Shown here: in pieces, positions 26,008 through 35,236 of the stretch | Position numbering within the stretch: position 1 is the first letter of the stretch | Layout of the letters: each line of letters opens with the position of its first letter | DNA from: Patulibacter minatonensis DSM 18081 | GTDB taxonomy: Bacteria; Actinomycetota; Thermoleophilia; Solirubrobacterales; Solirubrobacteraceae | Reading direction: 5' to 3' | Length of the DNA stretch: 64,000 nt | Assembly: GCF_000519325.1 (NCBI RefSeq) | Contig: NZ_KI912613.1 | Location: 1,585,997 to 1,649,996, forward strand | Position numbers and translations under genes: made by a program | The notes under the pieces: generated by a model | Database searches by the model: none | Told to the model about the DNA's origin: nothing | The model's input: only the letters and a program-made list of their open reading frames with translations

Positions 26008-26100
26008 GGCGCGGGCGCCCCGAGCGGGTCCCGTCCCGCGCCGTCGGACGTCCCCCGTCGGCGCCCGCGAGCCGTCGGCGTCCGGTCCCGTCCGTCGCGC

Positions 26101-27438
26101 CTACGTCCGGTCCGCCCCGGTCCCCGCGTCGGCCGGGCCCACCGGCGGCACGCCGTCCGCGGGCGGCGGCACCAGGTCTGCCGGCCGGACGAGCGTCAGC
26201 ACGCGGTAGGTGACGATCGCCGCGATCGTGCCCATCGCGATGCCGGCGAACGAGTAGTCGCCCCAGTGCAGCGTGTAATCGCCGGCGCCGACGACGAGCG
26301 CGACGGCGGCGGTGATGAGGTTCACGGGGTCGCGGAAGTCGACCCGGGCGTCGATCCAGACGCGCGCGCCGAGGACCGCGATGAGGCCGAAGAGGACGGT
26401 GACGGCGCCGCCGAGGACGCCGGTCGGGATCGCCTGGACGATCGCCCCGAACTTCGGCAGCAGGCCCAGGGCGATGGCGGTCAGCCCGGCGATCACGTAG
26501 GCGAGCGTCGAGTAGACGCGCGTCAGGCCCATCACGCCGATGTTCTCGCCGTAGGTCGTCGTCGCCGAGCCGCCGAAGAGGCCGGACACGGTGGTCGCGA
26601 GACCGTCGCCCATGAACGAGCGGCCGATGTCGCCGTCGAGGTCGCGCTCGGTCATCGCGCCGACGGTCTTCACGTGGCCGGCGTTCTCGGCCAACAGGAC
26701 GAGCACGACGGCGGGGACGATCAGGAGGATCGCCTTCCACTGGAACTCCGGGGTCGCGAAGTCCGGGAACCCGAACCAGTCGGCCTCGTGGACCTTCGAC
26801 CAGTCGACCTTCCCGAGGATCGCTGCGAAGACGTAGCCGATCACGACGCCGAGGAAGACGGACAGGCTCGACACGAACCCGCGCAGCGCGACGCCGATCA
26901 GGACGATCGCCACGAGGGTCACCAGCGCGATGCCGGCCTGCGACTCGAACTGGCCCTTCGCGACCGGCGCGAGGTTCAGCCCGATCAGCGCGACGATCGA
27001 CCCGGTGACGACGGGCGGGAGCAGCCAGTCCAGGGGCGCGGTGCCGATGCGGTCGACGAGGAGCCCGATGAGGAACACGACCACGCCGGCGACCACGATG
27101 CCGCCGAGCGCGACCGCCATGCCGCCGTCGGTCTGTGACGCCGTCACCGGGGCGATGAACGCGAAGCTCGACCCCGTGTAGGACGGCACCCGGTTGCGGG
27201 TCATCAGGACGAACAGCAGCGTGCCGACGCCCGAGAACAGGATCGTGGTGGAGACCGGGAACTTCGTCAGGACCGGCACGAGCGCCGTGGACCCGAACAT
27301 CGCGAGCACGTGCTGCATCCCGAGCCCGAGCATCAGCGGGGTGCTCAGACGCTCGTCGGGGGCGACCACCGCTCCTGGTCGGACGGCGGACCCGTCGCCG
27401 TGCAGCTTCCACGTCCTGCTGATGAACGACCCGGCCAT
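26101..27438 (-). CDS. NCS2 nucleobase (uracil/xanthine-type) permease
   Basis: This 445-residue protein of the NCS2 nucleobase transporter family has about 12-14 membrane segments. GLGMQHVLAMFGSTALVPVL (segment 1) and LLAENAGHVKTVGAMT with GLFGGSATTTYGENIGVMGLTRVYS (segments 8-10) are the uracil-permease signatures. It would import uracil or a related base by proton symport. GAGG lies six to seven bases before the ATG at 27438. No pyrimidine genes adjoin it. It is divergent from the 27.7 kb operon. Confidence 0.93.
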   Translation of the reverse strand: MAGSFISRTWKLHGDGSAVRPGAVVAPDERLSTPLMLGLGMQHVLAMFGSTALVPVLTKFPVSTTILFSGVGTLLFVLMTRNRVPSYTGSSFAFIAPVTASQTDGGMAVALGGIVVAGVVVFLIGLLVDRIGTAPLDWLLPPVVTGSIVALIGLNLAPVAKGQFESQAGIALVTLVAIVLIGVALRGFVSSLSVFLGVVIGYVFAAILGKVDWSKVHEADWFGFPDFATPEFQWKAILLIVPAVVLVLLAENAGHVKTVGAMTERDLDGDIGRSFMGDGLATTVSGLFGGSATTTYGENIGVMGLTRVYSTLAYVIAGLTAIALGLLPKFGAIVQAIPTGVLGGAVTVLFGLIAVLGARVWIDARVDFRDPVNLITAAVALVVGAGDYTLHWGDYSFAGIAMGTIAAIVTYRVLTLVRPADLVPPPADGVPPVGPADAGTGADRT

Positions 27439-27694
27439 GGGGCACCTCGGGGGAATCGGGGGACGGGCCGCCGGACCGGCGGCTCCGCGATCGATGGTGG
27501 CGCACAGGTCCGACGGGTCGTGTGCGACCGGGCGTCGACGGCGCACGCGCGGTCCGGTGCGGGTGTGGCGGGCGGTGGCCGCGGACGACGCTCGGCCCCG
27601 CCCCGGGCGTGGCGGGAGCGAGGGGGCGGGGTCCCGCCCCGGTCCGGAAGGGCCCACGGTGGTCCGGCCACACCGGGGCTCCGGGGGTCCGCCG

Positions 27695-27700
27695 TAGGGT
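27695..27700 (+). promoter_or_regulatory. -10 element (TAGGGT), start of the leaderless leader ORF
   Basis: TAGGGT is followed by six bases and the ATG at 27707, which opens an 8-codon ORF rather than the enzyme gene itself. Confidence 0.5.
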
Positions 27701-27706
27701 GGCGCC

Positions 27707-27733
27707 ATGCCTGCGCTCCGGGACCGCCGATGA
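27707..27733 (+). CDS. Putative 8-codon leaderless leader ORF
   Basis: ATG at 27707 encodes MPALRDRR and stops at TGA 27731-27733, which overlaps the start of the next gene as ATGA. With the -10 six bases upstream, the mRNA should begin at this ATG. Ribosomes would load on the mini-ORF and re-initiate on the enzyme gene. The peptide itself may be irrelevant. Chance occurrence cannot be excluded. Confidence 0.45.
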   Translation: MPALRDRR

Positions 27734-28893
27734 CGAGCAGCACCGGGACGGTCGTCGTCTACGGCGCGACGGGGTACACCGGTCGCCTCGTCGCCACCGA
27801 GCTCGCCGCGCGCGGCGTCCCGCTGGTGCTCGCCGGCCGGAGCGCCGAGCGGCTCGCCGCCGTGGCCGCGTCCCTGGGCCACGGAGCGGGCGTCGCGGTC
27901 GCCGAGGCGCCGCTCGACGACCACCGGGCGCTGCGGGACGTCGTCTCCCGCGGCGCGGTCGTCGCCAACTGCGCCGGGCCGTTCGCGCGCACCGGGGAGC
28001 CGGTGCTGCGCGCCGCGATCGAGGCGGGCGTCCACTACGTCGACACGACCGGCGAGCAGGACTGGATCCACCGCGTGCTGACGCACCACGACGGGGCGCT
28101 CCGGGACGCCGGGGCGGCCGCGGTGCCCGGGATCGGGTTCGACTACCTGCCCGGCGACCTCCTCTGCCACCTGGTCGGCGCGCCGCTCGGCCCGCTGGAG
28201 CGCCTCGACGTCGCGTACCACCTGGAGGGCTTCGGGATGACCCGCGGGACGCAGCGCTCGGCGCTCGAGATGCTCGACGGGCGGGATCTCGTCTACGAGG
28301 ACGGGGCCTGGGGTCCGGGCGGCGGACGGCCGCCGCTGCGGGCGGCCGTGGTCTTCCCCGACCCGATCGGCCGGCAGACCGTCGGGCGCTACCCGGCGGG
28401 GGAGATCGTCACGGTGCCGCGGCACCTCGACGTCGGGACCGTCTCCGCGCGGCTGTCGACGTCGTCGGTGCTGCCCGGACGGCTCTCCGGGCTCGTGCCG
28501 TACGCGGCGCCGGTGCTCGAGCGCGTGATGCGCACGCCGCTGAAGAGCCTCCTGGACCGCGCGATCGACCTCCTCCCCGAGGGACCTCCGGAGGACGGCC
28601 GGCGGGCCGTGCGGTGGACGATCGTGGCGACCGCGACCGCGGTCGACGGGCGCGTCCGCCGCGGCGTCGTCCGCGGTCCCGACGTCTACGGCCTGACCGC
28701 GCGCACGATCGCCGACGCCGTGTCGGTGATGGCCGACGACGGCTACGACCGCGCCGGCGGCCTCGCGCCCGCGCAGGCCTACGACGCCCGGGCGACCCTC
28801 GACGGGCTCGCCGACTTCGGCGTCACGTGGGGCGTCGATGCTCCCGCAGCAGCGTCGGTCGACGGCGTCCCGGCGACGGCGGAGGCCTCGTGA
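27730..28893 (+). CDS. Saccharopine dehydrogenase-like / trans-acting enoyl reductase family protein
   Basis: This 387-residue protein has an N-terminal Rossmann fold (VVVYGATGYTGRLVATEL) and VANCAGPFARTGEPVLRAAIE followed by VHYVDTTGEQ, characteristic of saccharopine dehydrogenase-like oxidoreductases that include mycobacterial trans-acting enoyl reductases. It likely reduces an unsaturated lipid or polyketide intermediate with NAD(P)H. It is the first enzyme of a coupled operon with a flavin monooxygenase, an SDR and an epimerase-like enzyme, entered through the 8-codon ORF by ATGA overlap. Its own stop overlaps a 22-codon linker ORF. Confidence 0.85.
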   Translation: MTSSTGTVVVYGATGYTGRLVATELAARGVPLVLAGRSAERLAAVAASLGHGAGVAVAEAPLDDHRALRDVVSRGAVVANCAGPFARTGEPVLRAAIEAGVHYVDTTGEQDWIHRVLTHHDGALRDAGAAAVPGIGFDYLPGDLLCHLVGAPLGPLERLDVAYHLEGFGMTRGTQRSALEMLDGRDLVYEDGAWGPGGGRPPLRAAVVFPDPIGRQTVGRYPAGEIVTVPRHLDVGTVSARLSTSSVLPGRLSGLVPYAAPVLERVMRTPLKSLLDRAIDLLPEGPPEDGRRAVRWTIVATATAVDGRVRRGVVRGPDVYGLTARTIADAVSVMADDGYDRAGGLAPAQAYDARATLDGLADFGVTWGVDAPAAASVDGVPATAEAS

Positions 28894-28958
28894 GCACCCG
28901 CGTCGTCCCCGCCCCGCCGGCCACCGCCGCGCACCCGGACCGGGAGGCCGCCCGATGA
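28890..28958 (+). CDS. Putative 22-codon linker ORF
   Basis: A GTG at 28890 overlaps the preceding stop (GTGA), has GGAGG four bases before it, reads 22 codons (STRVVPAPPATAAHPD core), and stops at a TGA overlapping the monooxygenase ATG (ATGA). It may keep ribosomes on the message between the two enzymes. It has no homology that I recognise. Confidence 0.35.
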   Translation: MSTRVVPAPPATAAHPDREAAR

Positions 28959-30403
28959 CCGCCTCCGACCGCGTCTGCGTGATCGGCGCCGGCTCGTCCG
29001 GCATCGCCGCCTGCCGCGCCCTGGACGCCGCAGGGATCGCGTACGACTGCGTCGAGAAGGGCTCGCAGGTCGGCGGCAACTGGCGGTACCGCAACGACAA
29101 CGGCCAGTCGGCGGCGTACCGGTCGCTGCACATCAACACCTCGCGGCGGCTCATGGAGTTCCGCGAGTACCCGATGCCGGAGGACCTCCCGGACTTCCCG
29201 TCGCACTTCCAGATCGCGGCGTACTTCGACGACTACGTCGAGCATTTCGGGCTGCGGGAGCACATCCGCTTCCGCACCGAGGTGGTCGCCGTGGAGCCGG
29301 TCCCGGACGGCGGGTGGGACGTGACCACGCGGCCGTACGCGGCGTCCGGCGACGGCGCGACGGCGTCCGGCGACGTCCCGACCGCCGGCGCGCCCACGAC
29401 GGCCCGCTACCGGGCCGTCGTCGTCGCCAACGGCCACCACTGGGACCCGCGCTGGCCCGAGCCCGCGTTCCCCGGCGAGGACGGGTTCACGGGCGAGCGG
29501 ATGCACGCCCACGCCTACGACACGCCCGACGTGCTGGCCGGCAGGCGGGTGCTCGTGCTCGGCATCGGCAACTCGGCGACCGACATCGCCGTCGAGGCGT
29601 CCCGCACCGCGGAGAAGACCTTCCTGGCGATGCGCCGGAGCGCGCACGTGATCCCGAAGTACGTGTTCGGCAAGCCCATGGACGAGCTCCAGTCGGGGCT
29701 GGCGTCGAAGGTCCACGTGCCGCTCGCGGTGCAGCGCGCGAGCGCCGGCGCGCTCCTGCGGATCACGACCGGCCGGATGACCGACTACGGCCTGGCCGAG
29801 CCCGACCACCGGCTGTTCGAGGCGCACCCGACGGTCTCGTCCGAGCTGCTCGGCCGGCTCGGCCACGGCGACATCGCCCCGAAGCCGAACATCGACCGGT
29901 TCCTCGGCGGCCGCACGGTGCGCTTCGTCGACGGAACGGAGGAGGAGCTCGACCTCGTCGTCTACTGCACCGGCTACCGGATCCGCTTCCCGTTCCTCGA
30001 CGAGGCGATCGTGTCGACCGCCGACAACCACGTGCCGCTCTACCGCCGCGTCGTCGCGCCGGGCCGCCCCGGGCTGTTCTTCGTCGGGCTCGTCCAGCCG
30101 ATCGGCGCCGTGATGCCGCTGGCCGAGGCCCAGTCGCAGTGGGTCGCCGCGCTCCTGTCCGGGGAGACCACGCTGCCCGACCCGTCGGCGATGCGGCGCG
30201 CGATAGCCGACGAGGAGGCAGCGATGGCCCGCCAGTACCTCGCCTCGAAGCGCCACACGATCCAGGTCGACTTCCACGACTACCTGCGGCTGCTGCGGCG
30301 CGAGCGGCGGCTCGGCCGGGCGGCGGCGGACACCGGGACCCCGCTCTCCCGCGTCGGGGCGGTCGCACGGCGGGTGCGGGCCCGCGTGGGGGCGGGGACG
30401 TGA
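28955..30403 (+). CDS. Flavin-containing monooxygenase / Baeyer-Villiger-like oxidoreductase
   Basis: This 482-residue FMO-family enzyme has FAD motif VIGAGSSGIAA near 8-18, the FMO fingerprint FTGERMHAHAY, NADPH motif VLGIGNSATDIA, and the C-terminal VYCTGYRI ATG-type motif. It would oxygenate a ketone, sulfide or amine with NADPH and O2. The ATG at 28955 is preceded by GGAGG eight bases upstream. A short repeat (SGDGATASGD) lies in the NADPH region. Its stop overlaps the next SDR start (GTGA). The operon suggests oxidation and reduction of a hydrophobic ketone or lipid. Confidence 0.92.
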   Translation: MTASDRVCVIGAGSSGIAACRALDAAGIAYDCVEKGSQVGGNWRYRNDNGQSAAYRSLHINTSRRLMEFREYPMPEDLPDFPSHFQIAAYFDDYVEHFGLREHIRFRTEVVAVEPVPDGGWDVTTRPYAASGDGATASGDVPTAGAPTTARYRAVVVANGHHWDPRWPEPAFPGEDGFTGERMHAHAYDTPDVLAGRRVLVLGIGNSATDIAVEASRTAEKTFLAMRRSAHVIPKYVFGKPMDELQSGLASKVHVPLAVQRASAGALLRITTGRMTDYGLAEPDHRLFEAHPTVSSELLGRLGHGDIAPKPNIDRFLGGRTVRFVDGTEEELDLVVYCTGYRIRFPFLDEAIVSTADNHVPLYRRVVAPGRPGLFFVGLVQPIGAVMPLAEAQSQWVAALLSGETTLPDPSAMRRAIADEEAAMARQYLASKRHTIQVDFHDYLRLLRRERRLGRAAADTGTPLSRVGAVARRVRARVGAGT

Positions 30404-31248
30404 GGCGCCGCGGGCCGACGTCCGGCAGTGCCGTCGTCACCGGCGCGGGCGCCGGGCTCGGCGCGGCGATCGCCGACCGGCTCGCCGCCCGCGGTCTGCG
30501 GGTGGTCGCGGCCGACGTCGACCTCCCCGGTGCCGAGCGGACCGCGGCGCGCACCGGCGGCGTCGCCCACCGGCTCGACGTCGCCGACCTCCGGGCCTGT
30601 CGCGACCTCGTCGCCGCCACCCCCGACCTCGCGGTCTGGGTGAACAACGCCGGCATCCTCGCCACCGGTCCGGGCTGGTCGACCGACGAGGCGACCCGGC
30701 GGCGCATGTTCGACGTCAACGTCCACGGCGTCATCAACGGCACGACCGCGGCGCTCGAGCGCTTCAGGCCGGCCGGTCGCGGGCACGTGATCAACGTCGT
30801 CTCGCTCGCCGGCCTCGTCCCCGCGCCCGACGAGACGATCTACGGCGCGACGAAGCACGCCGCGCTGGCGTTCTCGGTCGGCACGCAGTTCGACCTCGCC
30901 TCCCGACGTGAGCGCGGGGTGCGGATCAGCGCGCTCTGCCCCGACGGGATCTGGACCCCGATGCTGTTCGACCGCGTCGACGATCCCGACGCGTGGCCCT
31001 CGTGGTCCGGCACGATGCTGCGCCCGGAGCAGGTCGCCGAGGCCGCGGAGGAACTGCTCGACCGGCCCCGACCGGTCCGGGCGATCCCGCGCCGCCGGGG
31101 ACTCGCCGCGCGCTTCTACGCCGCCACGCCCGGGCTCTCGTCCCGCGGCCTGCCGGTCATCGTCGCCCTGGCCCGGCGCCGCCAGCGGGCCTGGGGCGCG
31201 GCGAACCCGCGACCGGCCGGGACCACCGAGAGGACCACCGATGCCTGA
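30400..31248 (+). CDS. Short-chain dehydrogenase/reductase (operon)
   Basis: This 282-residue SDR has TGAGAGLGAA cofactor motif near 15-24, DVDLPG (NAD-type Asp), VNNAGI, VVSLAG, and YGATK catalytic Tyr/Lys. The C-terminal tail is Arg-rich and hydrophobic (RGLPVIVALARRRQRAW) and may associate with membrane. GTG at 30400 overlaps the monooxygenase stop (GTGA); the end overlaps the next gene by eight bases. The substrate is probably shared with the neighbouring oxidoreductases. Confidence 0.88.
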   Translation: MRRRGPTSGSAVVTGAGAGLGAAIADRLAARGLRVVAADVDLPGAERTAARTGGVAHRLDVADLRACRDLVAATPDLAVWVNNAGILATGPGWSTDEATRRRMFDVNVHGVINGTTAALERFRPAGRGHVINVVSLAGLVPAPDETIYGATKHAALAFSVGTQFDLASRRERGVRISALCPDGIWTPMLFDRVDDPDAWPSWSGTMLRPEQVAEAAEELLDRPRPVRAIPRRRGLAARFYAATPGLSSRGLPVIVALARRRQRAWGAANPRPAGTTERTTDA

Positions 31249-32230
31249 CTCCACCGCGGACCCGATCCGCGTCCTGGTCACGGGCGCCCTCGGCTTCATC
31301 GGCCGTGCGGTGACCGACCGCCTGATCGCCGACGGCCACGAGGTCGTCGGGATCGACCGCGTCGCCGATCCGTCGCGGGGCGTGGTCGTCGGCGACACCA
31401 CCGACCCGGGCGCCTGGCGGACGGCGCTCGACGGGTGCGGCGCCGTCGTCCACACCGCCGCGGTCGTCAGCAACGCCGTCGAGCTCGACGAGCAGTGGCG
31501 CGTGAACGTCCTCGGCACGCGGCGGGTCGTCGAGGCCGCGCGGGACGCCGGCGTGGCGCGCGTCGTGCACCTCTCGTCGATCCGGGCGTTCTCCGACCTC
31601 GGGTTCCCCGACGGCGTCACCGAGGACCACCCCGTCCGCCCCGACGGGAACCCGTACGTCGACACGAAGATCGCCTCCGAGCACGTCGTCCTGCAGGCGC
31701 ACGCGGCGGGCGAGGTCGAGGGCGTCGTGATCCGGCCGGGCGACGTCTACGGTCCGGGCTCCCGTCCGTGGGTGCTGCTGCCGCTCGAGGCGATCCGCTC
31801 CCGGCAGTTCCTGCTCCCCGCGATGGGCAAGGGGATCCACAGCCCGGTCTACGTCGACGACCTCGTCGACGGCATGGTCCGCGCGACGCTGCACCCCGAC
31901 GCCGCCGGGCAGGTCTTCACGCTCGCCGGCCCCCGCGGGGTCCCGTGCGACGAGTACTTCGGCCACCTCTACCGGATGCTCGGCCGCCGCGGACCGGTCG
32001 GGCTGCCGACGCCGGTCGCCGTCGCCCTCGCCGCCGCGGCGGACCGGGCGGGGCGCGTCCGGGGCCACCGCACCGAGGTCAACGCGATCTCCATGCGCTA
32101 CTTCGCCCGCACCGGCACCTACTCGAGCGCGAAGGCCCGCGCGCTCCTGGGCTACGCGCCGGACGTCGACCTCGACGAGGGCATGCGCCGGACGGAGCAG
32201 TGGCTGCGGGGCGAGGGGCTGCTGGGCTGA
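31241..32230 (+). CDS. NAD-dependent epimerase/3-beta-hydroxysteroid dehydrogenase-like protein
   Basis: This 329-residue extended SDR has VTGALGFIGRAVTDRL, LSSIRAF, and YVDTKIASE with catalytic Tyr and Lys, followed by VIRPGDVYGPG, the pattern of sugar epimerases and 3-beta-HSD/isomerases. Position in an operon with an FMO, an SDR and an enoyl-reductase-like enzyme favours a hydroxyl dehydrogenase on a lipid or sterol-like substrate over a sugar enzyme. It is the last gene of the operon, convergent with the DUF2127 gene. Confidence 0.87.
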   Translation: MPDSTADPIRVLVTGALGFIGRAVTDRLIADGHEVVGIDRVADPSRGVVVGDTTDPGAWRTALDGCGAVVHTAAVVSNAVELDEQWRVNVLGTRRVVEAARDAGVARVVHLSSIRAFSDLGFPDGVTEDHPVRPDGNPYVDTKIASEHVVLQAHAAGEVEGVVIRPGDVYGPGSRPWVLLPLEAIRSRQFLLPAMGKGIHSPVYVDDLVDGMVRATLHPDAAGQVFTLAGPRGVPCDEYFGHLYRMLGRRGPVGLPTPVAVALAAAADRAGRVRGHRTEVNAISMRYFARTGTYSSAKARALLGYAPDVDLDEGMRRTEQWLRGEGLLG

Positions 32231-32267
32231 GTCGCCGGGCGCCGGTGCGGATCGGACGGGCGGGCCC

Positions 32268-33155
32268 TCAGTCGGTCGGCGCCCCGGGCGTCCTCCGGAG
32301 GTCATGGGCGTGCGGCGTCGCGCGCTCCAGCGCGTCCCAGCCCGAGTCGGCGTGGCGCTCGGCCTCGTCCGCGGCCGCGCCGCCGCGGATGCCGAACAGG
32401 CGCTTGTCGTACAGGAGGTACGCGACGACCGCCACGTTGATCACGAACGCGAGGATCTTCAGCGGCGACTGCGAGCTCGTCAGCTCGTAGATCTCGAGCG
32501 GCAGGAGCACGGTCGTGGCGACGAAGGTCAGGTACTCCGCCCAGCGACGCTGGCGCCACAGGCCGACCGCCTCGACGCCCTCGAGCACCGCGTAGGCCAC
32601 GACCGCGATCCCGATCAGGTGCAGCGTCCCGGCGTCGAGGGTGAACGCCCGGTGGATCTCGTGGAGGATGCCGTGGCCGCCGTCGGCGTTCCCGTGACCG
32701 AGGCCGCCCTGCAGGTCGGCCAGGACGGCGTAGGTCTTCCCCTGCAGCTCGCTGCGGTGGTTCGCGAACAGCAGGATCGCCACGCCGAGCGCCCCCAGGA
32801 CGAGGAAGTGCAGCGCGCGGTCGACGGCGATCACCCGGAGGACGACCTTGTCGCGCAGCGCCTTGCCGCGCGACGGCAGGTCGATCTCCTCGCGGGACGG
32901 CGCGACGTCCCGCGACGGCGCGGCGGGCGGGGCCAGCGGGAGCCACGAGTCGCAGCGCAGGCAGCGGTGCCAGCGCTCGCTCGTGCCCTGGCGCAGGAAC
33001 AGCGCGTCGTCCTGCCGGACGTCCCGGACGTCGGTGCCGACGAGCTCGTGCCCGCGGACCCCGCACACGAGCAGCTCGTACTGCAGCCGGGGCCGGAAGC
33101 GTCGGGGCTCGACCGTCCCCGGCAGGGGAGCGTGCGGACGCGGCGGGTCGCTCAT
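32268..33155 (-). CDS. DUF2127 membrane protein with N-terminal CxxC segment
   Basis: This 295-residue protein has an N-terminal soluble region with a lone CLRC motif (near 65-68), which may be half of a zinc ribbon. About four membrane segments follow (LHFLVLGALGVAILLF; LHLIGIAVVAYAVLEGVEAVGL; YLTFVATTVLLPLEIYEL; LAFVINVAVVAYLLY) matching DUF2127. The family's function is unknown. The start at 33155 follows CAGGGT eight bases upstream, a weak form of the local -10. Confidence 0.8.
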   Translation of the reverse strand: MSDPPRPHAPLPGTVEPRRFRPRLQYELLVCGVRGHELVGTDVRDVRQDDALFLRQGTSERWHRCLRCDSWLPLAPPAAPSRDVAPSREEIDLPSRGKALRDKVVLRVIAVDRALHFLVLGALGVAILLFANHRSELQGKTYAVLADLQGGLGHGNADGGHGILHEIHRAFTLDAGTLHLIGIAVVAYAVLEGVEAVGLWRQRRWAEYLTFVATTVLLPLEIYELTSSQSPLKILAFVINVAVVAYLLYDKRLFGIRGGAAADEAERHADSGWDALERATPHAHDLRRTPGAPTD

Positions 33156-33239
33156 CGTGCGCCACCCTGCCACGACCCGGTGGCGGTTTTCCCGCCAGCT
33201 TCGCAGGGGTCCGTCGACGGGGCGTCGGATCGTGCCGTG

Positions 33240-33245
33240 TACGGT
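33240..33245 (+). promoter_or_regulatory. -10 element (TACGGT), leaderless start
   Basis: TACGGT is followed by six bases and the lipoprotein ATG at 33252. Confidence 0.5.
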
Positions 33246-33251
33246 CGGCCG

Positions 33252-33746
33252 ATGCGCGCGCTCGGGCTGCTGGGGACCATCGTGGCCGTCGCGGCGGGCG
33301 CGACCGGCGTGTCCGCGTGCGGCGGGGCCTCCGACGACCACCGGGCGGCGATCGTCGACGCGCTCCGCGCGTACGCGTCAGCGGACGCGGCGGGCGACGG
33401 GGTGCGGGTCTGCGCGGTCCTCTCGGACGCCGCGGCCGGGAACGTGGGATCGAGGACGACCGCCGGGAAGCCCCGCGAGGGCTCGTGCGTCGACCGGTAC
33501 GAGGCGCAGGTGGCAGACGTCCGGCGCGATCCCGCGGTCGAAGGTCCGCTCCAGGACTTCGCCGTGAAGGTCCGGGACGCCGCCCGGAAGGACGATGCGC
33601 TCGACGTGCGGGTCGACGGGGACGCCGCGACCGTCGACGTCTCGAGGCTCCGAGCGTTCAACGCGAACCACTTCCGGTTCACGCTGCGCCGTGAGGGCGG
33701 CGCCTGGCTCGTCGACCGCGTCCCGGAGACCGCGACCCTGCGCTGA
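33252..33746 (+). CDS. Small lipoprotein, NTF2-like
   Basis: This 164-residue protein has a signal peptide and lipobox VSACGG. The body has an N-terminal helix (DHRAAIVDALRAYASADAAGDG) and ends FTLRREGGAWLVDRV, the helix-then-beta layout of NTF2-like lipoproteins common in actinobacteria. It is probably anchored on the outer membrane face and non-catalytic; the ligand is unknown. The start at 33252 is fixed by TACGGT-N6-ATG. It is followed by the 61-base repeat array. Confidence 0.7.
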   Translation: MRALGLLGTIVAVAAGATGVSACGGASDDHRAAIVDALRAYASADAAGDGVRVCAVLSDAAAGNVGSRTTAGKPREGSCVDRYEAQVADVRRDPAVEGPLQDFAVKVRDAARKDDALDVRVDGDAATVDVSRLRAFNANHFRFTLRREGGAWLVDRVPETATLR

Positions 33747-33827
33747 GGCGGGCCGTCCGGGACGCCGGCGGCGATCTACGTCGTGGGGGATGCGGACAGC
33801 GGGTCGTCGGACGTCGGTCGGAGCAGC

Positions 33828-33992
33828 GTGGTCGTGGTTCGAGCGCTCCCGGCGGCCGAACGGCGACCACGTCGTGGCGGCCGGCGGGGTGGTCGTGATT
33901 CGGTCGCTCCCAGCGGCCAAACGGCGACCACGTCGCGGCGACCGGCCACGTGGTCGTGGTTCGGACGCTCCCGGCGGCCAAACCGCGACCAC
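33828..33992. repeat. Three palindromic repeats at exact 61-base period
   Basis: Three 43-base units start at 33828, 33889 and 33950. Each reads GTGGTCGTGRTTCG, about 15 bases, then the inverse arm ending CGACCAC. The arms pair over ~12 of 14 positions, giving a strong hairpin. They lie between a convergent lipoprotein and MFS gene. Related arrays are at 35.4 and 42.2 kb. Confidence 0.75.
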
Positions 33993-34033
33993 CTCCCGCC
34001 GACCCCGCGCGACCGCGTCGCCGGCCCCGCCCC

Positions 34034-35236
34034 TCACCCCTCGGCCGCCGCCTGCCCGCGCACCCGCCCCGCCGACCACGCGAACCAGGCCCACGAGAGG
34101 AGCCCGACGAGCGAGATGCCGCCACCGAGGGCGCAGACCGCGTCCCAGCCGCCGGCGCCCCAGACGATCGAGGAGGCGGTCGAGCCCGCGACGCCGCCGA
34201 GGAAGTAGGCGACCATGTAGGCGGTCGTGATCCGGCTGCGGGCGTCGGGCCGCAGGGCGTAGATCGTCGACTGGTTCGTGATCTGGAGGCCCTGGACGGC
34301 GAAGTCGAGGACGATGATCCCCGCGACGAGCAGGACGACCGACGTGCCGCCCAGCTCGAGGAGCCCCCACGAGACGACGAGCGCGACGAGCGCCCCGGTC
34401 GTGGCGCGGTGGCCGTGCCCCGCGTCGGCGAGCCGTCCCGCCACGGGGGCCATGAGCGCGCCGGCGAGCCCGGCCAGGCCGAACAGGCCGATCACGCCGT
34501 CGCCGTACCCGAACGGCTCGCGGGAGAGCAGGAACGCGATCGACGTCCACAGCACGCTGAAGATGGCCATCCCGATCGAGCCGAGCCACATGCGGCGGCG
34601 CAGCTCGGGCTCCTCGCCGACGAGGGTCACGACCGACCGCAGGAGCGCCCCGTAGCGCTTCCGGGCAGGCCCCTCGGTGGCGACCGGGGGCGGCGCGTCG
34701 GGCAGGAACCGCCACAGGACCGCGGCGAGCACCAGCATCGCGCCGGACGCGACCGCGAAGACGAGGCGCCATCCGCCGATCTCGGCGATCAGCCCGCTCA
34801 GGGTCCGGGCCAGCAGGATGCCGACGAGCAGGCCGCTCATCACCGTGCCGACGATGCGGCCGCGCTCCTCCTCGCCCGCCAACGACGACGCGAGCGGCAC
34901 CACGACCTGGGCGACGGCCGTCGCGACGCCGACGACGATCAGCGCCGCGGCCAGGACCGCGAGCCCGGGGGCGACGGTGCTCCCGACCTGCCCGACGGCG
35001 GCGATCACGAGCAGCGCGACGATCAGCCTGCGCCGCTCGAGCAGATCCCCGAGCGGCACCAGGAACGCGAGGCCGAGGACGTAGCCGACCTGGCTGGCGG
35101 TGACGAGCAGCCCGGCGGTGGACGAGCTGACGTCGAACGCGGACGCGATCGTGTCGAGCAGCGGCTGCGCGACGTAGAGGTTCGTCACCGCGACGCCGCA
35201 CGTGACGGCGAGCAGCAGGACGAGCCGGCGGTCCAT
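34034..35236 (-). CDS. MFS transporter (drug/arabinose-efflux type)
   Basis: This ~400-residue protein has 12 hydrophobic segments. Segment 1 NLYVAQPLLDTIASAF and loop LGDLLERRRLIVALL match the MFS drug-efflux/arabinose-exporter group; LAGLAGALMAPVAGRLAD is the second-half loop. It probably exports small molecules by proton antiport. GGGGAG precedes the ATG at 35236. A GTG at 35326 would add 30 disordered residues and is less likely. It lies downstream of the 72-base repeat array. Confidence 0.88.
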   Translation of the reverse strand: MDRRLVLLLAVTCGVAVTNLYVAQPLLDTIASAFDVSSSTAGLLVTASQVGYVLGLAFLVPLGDLLERRRLIVALLVIAAVGQVGSTVAPGLAVLAAALIVVGVATAVAQVVVPLASSLAGEEERGRIVGTVMSGLLVGILLARTLSGLIAEIGGWRLVFAVASGAMLVLAAVLWRFLPDAPPPVATEGPARKRYGALLRSVVTLVGEEPELRRRMWLGSIGMAIFSVLWTSIAFLLSREPFGYGDGVIGLFGLAGLAGALMAPVAGRLADAGHGHRATTGALVALVVSWGLLELGGTSVVLLVAGIIVLDFAVQGLQITNQSTIYALRPDARSRITTAYMVAYFLGGVAGSTASSIVWGAGGWDAVCALGGGISLVGLLSWAWFAWSAGRVRGQAAAEG

